A DNA stretch of 64,000 nucleotides from JAWKWH01 sp040830725 (GTDB taxonomy: Bacteria; Pseudomonadota; Alphaproteobacteria; Rhizobiales; Rhizobiaceae). How positions within the stretch are numbered: the first letter of the stretch is position 1; every line of letters begins with the position of its first letter. Below are positions 25,264 to 34,008 of this stretch, one piece after another. The translations under genes were made by a program, and so were the position numbers. The stretch spans positions 62,001 to 126,000 of the forward strand of contig JBFOMG010000001.1 in NCBI GenBank assembly GCA_040830725.1, written 5' to 3'. Under the pieces are notes generated by a model. The model saw only the letters and a program-made list of their open reading frames with translations. It ran no database searches and was not told the DNA's origin.

Positions 25264-27185
25264 GCTGCACCCTCCTCGTCGTCATTGGCGGGTCGGCCCA
25301 AGGTGCTGAGATCGGTCTCCTCTTCATCTGCGTCAAGAATGTCGGGAAGCGCTGTACTAACAGGCGACGAAAACAGCACTGGGGCCGCTTCGAGGACAAC
25401 TGCGGTGACCGAAGACATTGGCAATCGAATGTAGGCAGACTCCCCCGACAGGAGCTCAAGAAATGCCAGCATTCGACCGTACCACTGCTTGTTTCGCCAG
25501 CCCTTGCACAGGCTCCTTCTCAGTCGATGAAGCTTTTTTGGGTCGTCAATATCGATCCCTGTCGCAGTACCGTTGTCGGTCGAAAAGAGTACCCTCGACT
25601 TCAGCTTGAAATGCCAGAACGGCCAGAAGAAAGGCATTGCCGTTACGCCGAACTGCCAGATGTGGCCTTTGGCGACGTTGCGGAGCATCGAGGAGCGCCG
25701 CTCTCCCTGCTTTCCCCATGGGATGCGTTGACCCGTCGGTGCCTGTTCTGCCGATGCGTGGAAGCCCGTTCCGTTGGAATACTGATATTCTAGGAATCCG
25801 CATTGCTTGCAGTATGTGTACCAGGCCTTCTTCAACATCGCGATGACGAGGTTGGAGGCCACTTGGCGCTCGATGCCGATCTCCGGTATGCCATTACCAA
25901 CAAAGTCCAACAGCGGAATTTCGCGCTTCAGCCTAAATCGTCCCGCGGACTCGAACGCCTCATCAACTTCAGCCTGCGCGGCAAAGGTGATGAAGCCAGA
26001 TCCCTGGAGCGCGCTTGGATACGGGTAGGCATTGATAGCCGCCTGGAGCATGCGGCGGTCGAGAACACCGGACGCCTCGTAGAACCGAAGGACATCGGGA
26101 GCTTCAACGACGCGAAGCCAATTTGAAGTCAGACGCTCGGATTCTTCGACTAGCGGGACCGCCCCGCGTCTGCGAAAAATCTCCCAGTTACTGTCGATCG
26201 TCGGAGCCTCCGAGCTGCGCGGAACCTTCTGACGCGACAGCGCATCGACGAGTGTTGCTAGCCCCTCGGCCCAGCCGCGAACGAAGTCGACCGGGACCGC
26301 ATCGCCAATTCCTTTGACTTTTCGTCCAGGTTCCAACCGCAACGGAATGATGAACCGGGTGTCGCCGAGCTCCTTTCCTGTCTCAAGTGCTATGTCGAGG
26401 TCATCCTGAACATGTTGGTCGGCAAGCGTTGCGTCCTTGGAGAGCAACAAGACCTTCGCCGTGCGAGCTTGCAGGACAGCGTTAGTTTCCCGACGCCAAC
26501 GATCACCGGGTTGCAATGTGAGGATGTCAGCGAAAATACGATATCCCTCGGCCTCGAGCTTGGGGGCCAGCCAAAGCGCGAACTCGTCGTCGATCGGCGA
26601 CGATTTGATCAGATAGATCACATCGCGCTCGACAACCTCGGTACCTTCCTCAATCGGACCGCGAGGCGAAAGCAGACTTGCCAGGACAGTCGGGACCTCG
26701 CTCGGTTGGGCCATTGCCTGTTTGACCGCGCCTGAGACGACCTCCTCAAGAACTGTTGTGCTCTGTGCCCAAAGACGTTGGTGGGACTTCTCAATGTCCG
26801 GGTATTTTCGGAGGAGAGCATTCAGGTCGTCGGGCCCAAACAAGTCACCCTCGGACAGAAGGGCCGGTCCAATGATGCCCGCCAGGATTCGCTTGTTTTT
26901 TGGGGTAAGCGGCGTCGAGGTCGTCAGAAGGTAGCGCTTTGGCTGCAATCGATCGATCGACGCCCTTTCCTTACCCATCTTCGATTTGAGCGCTGAAAAT
27001 CCAGATCGGTAATAGTGCTTCGCCTGCAGGATGATCGATTCCTCGCTCACACAATGGCGACCGTCCATTCCGTCATCCGGGCCTTCCGGAAACGCTTCGA
27101 AGCGCACACCCAGTTCACGCCCCAGCAGGTCGCGGGAGAGATCCTCGAAATCGTGGTGAGAAAGGCTCGAAAAATCATATTTCAT
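25260..27185 (-). CDS. Mrr-TIR-APAZ effector protein partnered with short Argonaute
   Basis: 641-aa three-domain protein. Residues 1-130 are Mrr-like: SLSHHDFEDLSRDLLGRELG, then GPDDGMDGRHC and SIILQAKHYYRSG, giving a D...QxK nuclease site. Residues about 190-310 are a TIR domain (VERDVIYLIKSSPIDDEFAL, GDRWRRETNAVLQARTAKV, with a possible NADase Glu in RRET). The C-terminal 320 residues are APAZ-like, the part that docks onto short pAgo. Plain TIR-APAZ/pAgo pairs (SPARTA) deplete NAD+ when a guide finds plasmid or phage sequence. The extra Mrr domain adds a possible DNA-cutting arm. The ATG chosen (MKYDFSSL) has no strong ribosome site; a start 15 codons upstream is possible. Confidence 0.8.
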   Translation of the reverse strand: MKYDFSSLSHHDFEDLSRDLLGRELGVRFEAFPEGPDDGMDGRHCVSEESIILQAKHYYRSGFSALKSKMGKERASIDRLQPKRYLLTTSTPLTPKNKRILAGIIGPALLSEGDLFGPDDLNALLRKYPDIEKSHQRLWAQSTTVLEEVVSGAVKQAMAQPSEVPTVLASLLSPRGPIEEGTEVVERDVIYLIKSSPIDDEFALWLAPKLEAEGYRIFADILTLQPGDRWRRETNAVLQARTAKVLLLSKDATLADQHVQDDLDIALETGKELGDTRFIIPLRLEPGRKVKGIGDAVPVDFVRGWAEGLATLVDALSRQKVPRSSEAPTIDSNWEIFRRRGAVPLVEESERLTSNWLRVVEAPDVLRFYEASGVLDRRMLQAAINAYPYPSALQGSGFITFAAQAEVDEAFESAGRFRLKREIPLLDFVGNGIPEIGIERQVASNLVIAMLKKAWYTYCKQCGFLEYQYSNGTGFHASAEQAPTGQRIPWGKQGERRSSMLRNVAKGHIWQFGVTAMPFFWPFWHFKLKSRVLFSTDNGTATGIDIDDPKKLHRLRRSLCKGWRNKQWYGRMLAFLELLSGESAYIRLPMSSVTAVVLEAAPVLFSSPVSTALPDILDADEEETDLSTLGRPANDDEEGAA

Positions 27186-27470
27186 AGGCACAGCATGGCG
27201 GTACGGATTCAGTAGGGTCAAGCGACACAATCAGAAACAACCGATTCCGACTGATATAGCCCACACAGTTTTCTATTTGCGTGCCAAAGTCGTCGACATC
27301 TCTCTGGCGAGCATTACCTTGCCAACGCAAATCATCACACAATCTTATGCTACCGTTATTCTTTGCAGTTCCGCAGCGAATCAGATCGGCGTTCCTGCAG
27401 GTATATTATGCATGGGATCACCGATCCTAAATAATCAACCTCACAGGCTTGTGTTTGGCGGAAACACGGA

Positions 27471-28832
27471 ATGACCAACATCCCCAATTCGGACATCGCT
27501 TGGATAGCGCAGAGGCATGGTCAGGACTGGCGTGACGAAGCAATTCTAGCGGCATCCGATTGGCTCGAGCAGTTGGTTCTATCCAAGGCCTGGAACGCTC
27601 GCGCCGACGCTGTGGAGGCCAAGTTCCAGGCGGCAAAGGAAAAGTGGGCCCTCGGTGATCGCGTCCCGCTTTTCGACCCGGCGGATGAGATCGCGTGGTA
27701 TCTGCATCAAGCCAGGCGTTATGCCGATCCGGAGCTTCGTCCCGATTTCTTCTTGCCCCAAGGATATCGGATCGTGACGCTGTTCAGGCGGATCGGCCAA
27801 ATGCTTCCAACGCTCTCTCAGATCGAGGGCGCAGAGGAGAGGGCCGAACGTTTGATGACGAAGAACCTATCGCAACCGGACGATGGGATCTTCGAACTCC
27901 TGGTCGCGGCCACCTACAAACGGCGGGGATGGGACAGTGTGTCCTTCGTTCCTGAAGCACCAGGGCTCGGCAAACGCAACGACCTATTCGTCGATCGCGG
28001 ACACTCACATTGGGCCGTGGAGTGCAAGCGCGCCGGCCGGTCGGGATACGCTCGCAATGAGCGACTGGCTGGAGAACGTATGGCTGAACGAGCGCACGCC
28101 AGGTCACGGCAAGCTGGTCGGCCACTCATCATTCTCGTTCGGTTCAAGGAAGAGCTTCATCGCCTCGGTGACGACTATCTGGTCACCCGGGTTGAGACAT
28201 TCCTCGATGGATATGAGCCGTTTGAATGGGCTGACGATGGAGCGGCAGGTGTCGTCTTTGATGTTAATTGGGCGCAACTGCGCAGCGTCCTGGCACATGA
28301 CGACATCTACTTCGGATCAAGTCGAATGGCCGAATTGCTGATCGGTGTCTACGAACCAACGATGGACTTTACCATCGAAGGTGAATGGGAGCCGGCCAAG
28401 GGGCGGCCGCTCCATGCGACCTGGGTCGACCACGTCAGCCTCGTGGCATGGCGGTCCGATTCCGAGGAAGCCGCCCGTCGAAAGGCGTTGCACTTCAGGG
28501 GACTGGTCGCACGTGCCTCTGATCAACTCCCGGGCGATCGCCCTGGCGTCATCCACGTTGGATACGAGGCCGTTGGCGGCAACAGCGCAGACGGACTTCG
28601 CCACAAACTGAACCGTGACCAGATGCGAACATTCGACCCCGGAATGACCAGATTGCAAATGGTGTACGGGAACTATTTCATGAACGAGCTTGTCACTGCG
28701 CGCAATGAAAGCGCCGCTGTCACCGAGACCATGGCTTGGTATCCGGTGGGATCGGCCAAAGGAACGGGACCACTTCCCAACCATCTGCTCTTCGGCGATG
28801 ACGAAGGCCTTCCGGGCTCGCATCTACGATGA
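27471..28832 (+). CDS. Orphan PD-(D/E)XK nuclease-like protein in the defence island
   Basis: 453-aa protein not recognised as a named family. A nuclease core is visible in the middle: DDGIFELLVAATYKRRGW, then GKRNDLFVDRGHSHWAVECK, which gives E, N-D and ExCK-like positions of the PD-(D/E)XK fold (restriction endonucleases, Mrr, Holliday-type). The N-terminal 130 residues are helical. The C-terminal 250 residues (DYLVTRVETFLDGYEPFEWA, VIHVGYEAVGG) may hold a sensor part. The ATG follows GGCGGAAACACGGA. It is divergent from the Argonaute operon and convergent with the next unknown gene. A defence role is inferred from the fold and neighbours only. Confidence 0.6.
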   Translation: MTNIPNSDIAWIAQRHGQDWRDEAILAASDWLEQLVLSKAWNARADAVEAKFQAAKEKWALGDRVPLFDPADEIAWYLHQARRYADPELRPDFFLPQGYRIVTLFRRIGQMLPTLSQIEGAEERAERLMTKNLSQPDDGIFELLVAATYKRRGWDSVSFVPEAPGLGKRNDLFVDRGHSHWAVECKRAGRSGYARNERLAGERMAERAHARSRQAGRPLIILVRFKEELHRLGDDYLVTRVETFLDGYEPFEWADDGAAGVVFDVNWAQLRSVLAHDDIYFGSSRMAELLIGVYEPTMDFTIEGEWEPAKGRPLHATWVDHVSLVAWRSDSEEAARRKALHFRGLVARASDQLPGDRPGVIHVGYEAVGGNSADGLRHKLNRDQMRTFDPGMTRLQMVYGNYFMNELVTARNESAAVTETMAWYPVGSAKGTGPLPNHLLFGDDEGLPGSHLR

Positions 28833-28858
28833 CTCATATAGATCTCGAGCAGTCGTCA

Positions 28859-29575
28859 CTACGAGCCGCGACTTCGCTCCCAGAAGTCGGCACTGAAATT
28901 GTTTAGTTGGTCGCGATCATCGGTCTTGACCTCGAACTCGTCAGGAATGTCAGCACCGTTATGCCCTGCGCGAAAGTAATCTCGCACTGACCAATGCGCC
29001 AGTTGCTCGAGATGCTCCCATTCGCGGCGCAGCTCATTCTCACGATCCTCAACCAGCTTTCTCGCGCTCGGCTTTCGCTTCGGCTTCGGCTGCGTAAGTG
29101 CGTGGGGCTCCCTGCGGGGCCGAAACTTGTACTTGAAGAGAATGGAACCAGAATTCCAATCGTCTTCAGCGCTACTTCGCCAACGATAGCTGACTCGGAC
29201 ACGCATGTTCTCAGTCGGAGTGATTAGGGGCATTGACGGATCGAAAACATGAAATAGCTGGCCCTCACGCTCCTCGACCTCCAATCGCTTCTTCATCTGC
29301 CTGACCGCAAATGTCAGATCGCGACCAGCCTTTCGCGCAGAACACAGTGTCTCTTCGCGCTTTTTGGCCGACTTTGCTTTCCGGTAGTCGGCAAGAGCTC
29401 GATCGAAGTATCGCAGCTTGCTGGACACATAGTCTCCACAATCGTGGAGCGGTAGATTGCTGAATTTGCCGTGTTGCTCATAGGTGATGGCCTCATCGAT
29501 CAACCGATCAAGCTCGTCGTGGTCGATCGCGGCGATGGCCCGTTTCTCCCGTTCTTGAAGGTTTATCGGACCCAC
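28859..29575 (-). CDS. Hypothetical protein at the edge of the defence island
   Basis: 238-aa charged, mainly helical protein with no recognised domain. The middle (ADYRKAKSAKKREETLCSAR, RQMKKRLEVEEREGQLFHVF) looks coiled-coil. The C-terminal part RPRREPHALTQPKPKRKPSA is strongly basic, so nucleic-acid binding is possible. The start is GTG with a textbook GGAGG five bases upstream, which makes it a credible gene. It is convergent with the PD-(D/E)XK gene, 26 bp between stops. Confidence 0.55.
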   Translation of the reverse strand: MGPINLQEREKRAIAAIDHDELDRLIDEAITYEQHGKFSNLPLHDCGDYVSSKLRYFDRALADYRKAKSAKKREETLCSARKAGRDLTFAVRQMKKRLEVEEREGQLFHVFDPSMPLITPTENMRVRVSYRWRSSAEDDWNSGSILFKYKFRPRREPHALTQPKPKRKPSARKLVEDRENELRREWEHLEQLAHWSVRDYFRAGHNGADIPDEFEVKTDDRDQLNNFSADFWERSRGS

Positions 29576-29778
29576 AAATTCCTCCGTTGACCACGAAACC
29601 TAGCGTCACAACCATCGAGTACACCTTTCGCGGCTCAACCCTAACGGCCTCGAGGGTACACTAACTAGTTTGGAAAGTTCTGCAGAATTGAAATGGCATT
29701 TCTGTGAGCAGGCGTCGAGAAATAGGAGATGACCGAAAGGAGGCCGCGAAGCAGACTTTCAATTCAAAGACATCAAGA

Positions 29779-29804
29779 CTGGGCCAGAATTATTTCTGGC
29801 CCAG
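29779..29804. repeat. Perfect 11-bp hairpin near the tRNA-Arg scar
   Basis: Arms CTGGGCCAGAA and TTCTGGCCCAG enclose a TTAT loop, in a non-coding stretch (29576-29948) that otherwise shows nothing. There is no T-run on either side, so it is not a standard terminator. It may be a recombination or regulatory site linked to the tRNA scar 145 bp away. Confidence 0.45.
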
Positions 29805-29948
29805 CCGCTGCTGCAAACGGGTGTAATGCCTTGGCTAGAAATGCCGCACTTTGGAAAAATTTTGCTTCCGTATTGCTTCCGTGCGCACCGACAGCGAAGG
29901 TTGGCATCGTGACGCATAACCGTATAGTATTGATTTTGAAAAGAAATT

Positions 29949-29993
29949 TGGCGCACCCGACAGGATTCGAACCTGTGACCTCTGCCTTCGGAG
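29949..29993 (-). other. Attachment-site scar: 3' part of tRNA-Arg (anticodon CCG)
   Basis: On the minus strand the 45 bp start at the anticodon loop CTCCGAA and run through the variable region, the T-arm (CACAGGTTCGAATCCTGTC...) and the acceptor strand to ...GTGCGCCA. The 5' half of the tRNA is absent: the sequence before the loop does not pair as an anticodon stem. This is the usual footprint of a tyrosine recombinase at a tRNA 3' end. By orientation the element side is to the right and the flanking side to the left. It is not a working tRNA gene. Confidence 0.75.
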
Positions 29994-30007
29994 TGTGGCA
30001 GAAATTA

Positions 30008-30553
30008 TTATGCAGGTATCCGCTGTGGCATCCCCAGTGCCACATCCAATTGCGTCCGCACATCTTCCCAACGAAAATTGTCGAACACTTCAACAAGGTG
30101 AACACCGGCGCACTCAAGTGCTCTTTGTTTGACGTTGTCTCTTTCAAATGCGTCCGGTGTGAAGTGTCCGGTTCCTTGATATTCTATCGCAACAACAGGG
30201 TAGCCTTGCCTATCGATGATTACGAAGTCACACCGTTTTGAGTTTACACATGCATAGGCCAGCCCATCTTCGGATCCAAGGATTTCGCCCAATGAAACTT
30301 GGGCAAACAAGCGATGGTGCCCTGGGCGATCTGCAATCCAATCCTCCAGTAATCTGAAAAGCTGATATTCCTCGCCATTCAAAAGGCGACGTTTGTGGTA
30401 CTGGCCGTTTTTTACGATCTCGAGCTGATCCCGCCTGGGATCAAGTGGTCGGTCTGCTGACCATTTGCGACCAAACGCCAGGCTGATGATGAATGCCGCG
30501 ACGAATATCGCTACAAAAACTCCTATGATCCAGAGTAGGGCAGTGGTTATCAT
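30008..30553 (-). CDS. DUF2726 membrane-anchored protein next to the integrase
   Basis: 181-aa protein with one N-terminal membrane helix (ALLWIIGVFVAIFVAAFIIS) and a cytosolic DUF2726 domain: LLNGEEYQLFRLLEDWI, LFAQVSLGEILGS, then RCDFVIIDRQGYPVVAIEYQ. DUF2726 is thought to have a nuclease-related (PD-(D/E)XK-like) fold; here D (CDFVII) and E (AIEYQG) are present but the usual Lys is Gln. The ATG follows GAGGAACTCAAT. It begins 10 bp after the integrase stop and is likely cotranscribed. Its job in the element is unknown. Confidence 0.7.
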   Translation of the reverse strand: MITTALLWIIGVFVAIFVAAFIISLAFGRKWSADRPLDPRRDQLEIVKNGQYHKRRLLNGEEYQLFRLLEDWIADRPGHHRLFAQVSLGEILGSEDGLAYACVNSKRCDFVIIDRQGYPVVAIEYQGTGHFTPDAFERDNVKQRALECAGVHLVEVFDNFRWEDVRTQLDVALGMPQRIPA

Positions 30554-30563
30554 ATTGAGTTCC

Positions 30564-31838
30564 TCATGCCACTCCCATGGATGAAGCGATCTTTGCGGCA
30601 ATCTCATCTGAAGCCTGCCTTAGCGGGCTGGCGTCAAGGTGGGCATACCGCTCCGTGGTTGCCGCCTGTTTGTGCCCCAGTAATGCGCCGACAATTGGAA
30701 GTCCCATACCGGCGCTAGCTCCGACAGACGCAAAGCTGTGGCGCAGGTCATGGAGGCGCACATCCTCGATACCTGCATGGCGTCGTACGGCTCGCCATGG
30801 TTTGCTCAGGTCGGCAAGGGGTTTGTCTTCTTGCTCTCCGTTTTCGCCCGTCGCAATGAACTCACTTGGAAACACAAAGCTGCTGCTGCGAGGTTGTCGA
30901 TTCAGGATGTCTTGAGCGAGGTTGTTTAGGACGACTGCACGCGAGCCCGTCTTGCTGTCAGCGAGAAAGAGAAGTCCCCGTTCCAGATCCACTTCGACCC
31001 ATGTGAGGTGCAGAATTTCCCGAAGCCGGCAGCCGGTGAAAATCAACATCCTGATCGCGTCAATGGCTGAACTGGAGAACACGGTTCGTTGATTTTCTGC
31101 CTTTGCCGCATGTTTCGGCTGAACCTGCCTATCGAGGTTTGCCCACGGAATGCCTTCATTCTCAGCCAACTCAAGTGCCTCACCAAGCCGGACAAATTCA
31201 TGCTCGGAGAGATAGCGCTCGCGCGCCTTCTCTTTGAACGCTTTTATGCCGGATGTGGGATTGTAGCTTTCTTCCACCAGACCTAGCGTTTGGGCATATC
31301 GATAAACTGCCGAGATTGTCTCAACCGTTCTGTTGGCGAGAACTTTCGATCTTTGTCCGAGAGTGGCATGCAGGTTCTGTATTTCCGCCCGGGTGATCTG
31401 ATTCAGCTTCATGACGCCAATCGACGGCGCCGCATGCTTTCGGATGTTGATTTCGTAGTTCCGTCGAGTGCTAGGCTTAAGCCGATTTGTGGCCTCTTCA
31501 TCGAGGTACCTGTAGGCGAATGTTTTGAAATCGGGAACACGTCGCTCCTTCCTTCGTACTTCGGATGGATCCATCCCGGTCCGGGCGGCTGCCAGATATT
31601 CTCTGGCCTGCTTACGCGCCTGATCTGGCGTCATTCCGGTGGAGGGTCCGATGGTAATACGACGTTTGCGAGCCAGCCTGCCGCCGGCGCCAACACGATA
31701 TTCGACAATGTAGTTTTTGCTGCCTGAAGGATTCACTTTCAATCCGAAACCCTTCAAGGCCTCATCATAAATGAAGGCCGGTTTATCGCCCGGCTCTACA
31801 GTATCGACCAGTCTTTTGGTGATCCTCGCAATTGCCAT
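30564..31838 (-). CDS. Tyrosine recombinase / integrase (P4-type)
   Basis: 424-aa site-specific recombinase. An N-terminal arm-binding domain (RITKRLVDTVEPGDKPAFIY, GFGLKVNPSGSKNYIVEYRV) precedes a SAM-like core-binding domain and the catalytic domain. Catalytic residues are visible: Arg in IFTGCRLREILHLTW, Lys in LADSKTGSR, His-x-x-Arg in LHDLRHSFASVG, His in GALLGHKQAATTERYAHL and the Tyr of that last segment. The ATG follows GAGGATCTACCT. Its start is about 150 bp from the fMet tRNA fragment, the usual distance between an integrase gene and its att site. Whether it acts on the fMet site, the Arg site or both is open; IntM of Mesorhizobium tripartite ICEs is a relevant comparison. Confidence 0.9.
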   Translation of the reverse strand: MAIARITKRLVDTVEPGDKPAFIYDEALKGFGLKVNPSGSKNYIVEYRVGAGGRLARKRRITIGPSTGMTPDQARKQAREYLAAARTGMDPSEVRRKERRVPDFKTFAYRYLDEEATNRLKPSTRRNYEINIRKHAAPSIGVMKLNQITRAEIQNLHATLGQRSKVLANRTVETISAVYRYAQTLGLVEESYNPTSGIKAFKEKARERYLSEHEFVRLGEALELAENEGIPWANLDRQVQPKHAAKAENQRTVFSSSAIDAIRMLIFTGCRLREILHLTWVEVDLERGLLFLADSKTGSRAVVLNNLAQDILNRQPRSSSFVFPSEFIATGENGEQEDKPLADLSKPWRAVRRHAGIEDVRLHDLRHSFASVGASAGMGLPIVGALLGHKQAATTERYAHLDASPLRQASDEIAAKIASSMGVA

Positions 31839-31990
31839 AGGTAGATCCTCTGGTAGCCACCCAGTAGCCACCGTGAATCGAAATCATGGCCATAGTAAGA
31901 AATCGATATGTGTCAAAAATCACGTTTTATCAAAGCGATAGAGAACATTTATCCATTTAGAGAAACACGTGGAAAGAGCCCACATTTTGA

Positions 31991-32036
<46 letters not shown>

Positions 32037-32267
32037 AACCTCAATAAATACAGAAATTTATGCTGCAGTTTGGCTTTGTATTGCATTGCGGCGATAGACC
32101 GCTCAGCGTCTTTCTGATGCATCCAATTTGTGTCGCAAATTCGAAACGCTGACCTTGAAAGTTCGGAGATAAACTGGCCGCTTTGCGATCATGTCACCGT
32201 GCTGAAGGCATATCGAGGTCATTCGATGGATATCGAACAGCGCGGACGATACAGAAACTGACTTCGA

Positions 32268-32915
32268 CTACAACAGCGCATCGAGTCGCTTAACCACCAT
32301 CGAGAGATGATTGCGGTGGACGAATCCAACCGATTCGACATCACCAACTTCGAAACACCGTTTTACCGCGCGGATTTCACTGAGCAGATCATCGATTTCG
32401 TCCCGCCAGTCGGTCTGCGGCAAAAGGCGAAACCACATTCGGGATGTCTGGTAGAAGAGCTTGTCGGAAATTTCGCGCAGTGGCCGGTTGCGGATAACGT
32501 TTTGATATTGCATGTGTAAGCCAATATTGATCTCACCGAATGTGCGGAAGTTTGGGTTGTCTCTTGCTTCAACGCACCGGTTCGCGAGCGAATCCAGATC
32601 TGCCATCGCCTCATTGGTGGGCGCCAGCGGCCCCGATGCACCGATAGTCTCTGCCAACTTTATCCGCAGAAAGTAGATGTCTTTCAGTTCCTGGAGGTCG
32701 ATTTCGGTGACTACCGTGCCATGGCCTTGTTTGGAGAGGATCAGACCGTCGTTCTCCAGTTTCTGCAGAACCCGGCGTAGCGGGGTGCGGCTGACGCCAA
32801 ACTCTTCAGCAAGATCACGTTCCTTGATGATCTCACCTGGTTTGTATTCGAGCAGGCAAATGCGTTCGCGTAGCTCTTCGTATATTTGCCCGGCTCGGTG
32901 TCTTGGCCCGTTCAC
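32268..32915 (-). CDS. GntR family transcriptional regulator, FCD domain
   Basis: 215-aa regulator. The N-terminal winged helix (GQIYEELRERICLLEYKPGE, LAEEFGVSRTPLRRVLQKL, NDGLILSKQGHGTVVTEID) is followed by an all-helical FCD effector domain (ELKDIYFLRIKLAETIGA, MQYQNVIRNRPLREISDKLF). The start is GTG with GAGGAT upstream. As last gene of the ABC-transporter/dehydrogenase operon, 9 bp after the aldolase gene, it probably controls that operon. The GGTnnACC palindromes in the divergent promoter at 39157 and 39318 have the form expected for FCD-type GntR operators. Confidence 0.85.
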   Translation of the reverse strand: MNGPRHRAGQIYEELRERICLLEYKPGEIIKERDLAEEFGVSRTPLRRVLQKLENDGLILSKQGHGTVVTEIDLQELKDIYFLRIKLAETIGASGPLAPTNEAMADLDSLANRCVEARDNPNFRTFGEINIGLHMQYQNVIRNRPLREISDKLFYQTSRMWFRLLPQTDWRDEIDDLLSEIRAVKRCFEVGDVESVGFVHRNHLSMVVKRLDALL

Positions 32916-32924
32916 GTCAAATCC

Positions 32925-34001
32925 TCAGCTTTTCGGCTCTGTCGCATTGCCCGACAGATTCTTCGCGGCTTCGCGACATGAAACTTCAAACAGCTTCATC
33001 TGGTTTTCCATATCATCAAATGAGGTGACCAGACGATAGAGATTGCCACGGTCGCTTGGCCATGAGCGCAGTGATATGCCATGACCGGCAAGGCATTTAA
33101 GTAAGCGCGGCGGCAAGAAAGCGAAGACCGCGTTGACATCCGTTGGATGAGCGAATTCTACACCGGGAACCGCCGACAAAGCCCGTCTCGACCGCTTTGC
33201 GTAACAGTTTGCCTTTCTTGCATTTGCCAACCAGAGATCATTATCCAGATAAGCAAGAAGTTGCGCCGACATGTAGCGCATCTTTGAACAAAGCAGCCCG
33301 GCGCGCTTGTGTAGATAGGCGATCTCATGGGACAGCTCGCGATCGAACACGATGACGGCTTCTGCATTTATGGTCCCGTTCTTTGTTGATCCAAACGACA
33401 GGACATCAACACCCGATTTCCAACTCATTTCTGCCGGACTGACGCCAAGGGCCACGAGCGCGTTGGCAAATCTGGCGCCGTCCATATGAACCTTCATGCC
33501 GGCTGAATGGGCGATGTCGGAAATGCGCTCGATTTCGCCGATTGTGTAGGTGACACCACATTCCGTCGCCTGTGTCAGACTAAGTGCGCTGGGAATGTGG
33601 TGATGGACAGAGCCGTCTGCGATGTGCACCAGGGATCTTTCAGCCCCGGCAGGGTCAATTTTGTTGTGGGAACCATCCAGCAAAGTCAATCTCGCGCCGC
33701 CTGAGTAAAACTCGGGCGCTCCGCACTCCGTCGTAACGATGTGAGCCGTTCTATGGCTCAAGACCGTGCCGTGGGGAGGAGTGACCGCGCCAAGCGCCAG
33801 CCCGTTTGCTGCTGTTCCCGTTGGCACGGGGAAAACAAAGGCCTCGCGCTCAAACAGGTCGGAAATCGATGCCGTCAATTCATTCGTGCAGCTGTCTGTT
33901 CCGTACGCTGAGGCTCTACCAGCATTACAGGCAGTGAGCGCCTGCAGGATCGTGGGATGTACCCCGGCAGTGTTATCGGAAGCAAAAAGAGGCGGTATCA
34001 T
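32925..34001 (-). CDS. L-threonine aldolase-like PLP enzyme (beta-eliminating lyase family)
   Basis: 358-aa fold-type I PLP enzyme. Seen: start IPPLFASDNTAGVHPTILQA, AYGTDSCTNELTASISDLFE, PTGTAANGLAL, HIADGSVHHHIPSALSLTQA, VHMDGARFANALVALGVSP with the PLP-binding Asp, and DVLSFGSTKNGTINAEAVIV with the Schiff-base Lys. Low-specificity threonine aldolases split L-threonine or other beta-hydroxy amino acids into glycine and an aldehyde. Next to a hydroxy-amino-acid dehydratase and an aspartate dehydrogenase, beta-hydroxyaspartate (glycine + glyoxylate) is a candidate substrate; this is inference. The chosen ATG is 7 bp after the dehydratase stop. Confidence 0.82.
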   Translation of the reverse strand: MIPPLFASDNTAGVHPTILQALTACNAGRASAYGTDSCTNELTASISDLFEREAFVFPVPTGTAANGLALGAVTPPHGTVLSHRTAHIVTTECGAPEFYSGGARLTLLDGSHNKIDPAGAERSLVHIADGSVHHHIPSALSLTQATECGVTYTIGEIERISDIAHSAGMKVHMDGARFANALVALGVSPAEMSWKSGVDVLSFGSTKNGTINAEAVIVFDRELSHEIAYLHKRAGLLCSKMRYMSAQLLAYLDNDLWLANARKANCYAKRSRRALSAVPGVEFAHPTDVNAVFAFLPPRLLKCLAGHGISLRSWPSDRGNLYRLVTSFDDMENQMKLFEVSCREAAKNLSGNATEPKS

Positions 34002-34008
34002 TTCAGTG

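Noticed and set aside
29729..30241. Plus-strand open frame containing AHPTGFEPVTSAFG
   Set aside because: This peptide is the familiar false translation across a tRNA 3' end on the opposite strand. It covers the tRNA-Arg fragment and runs antisense to the DUF2726 gene.
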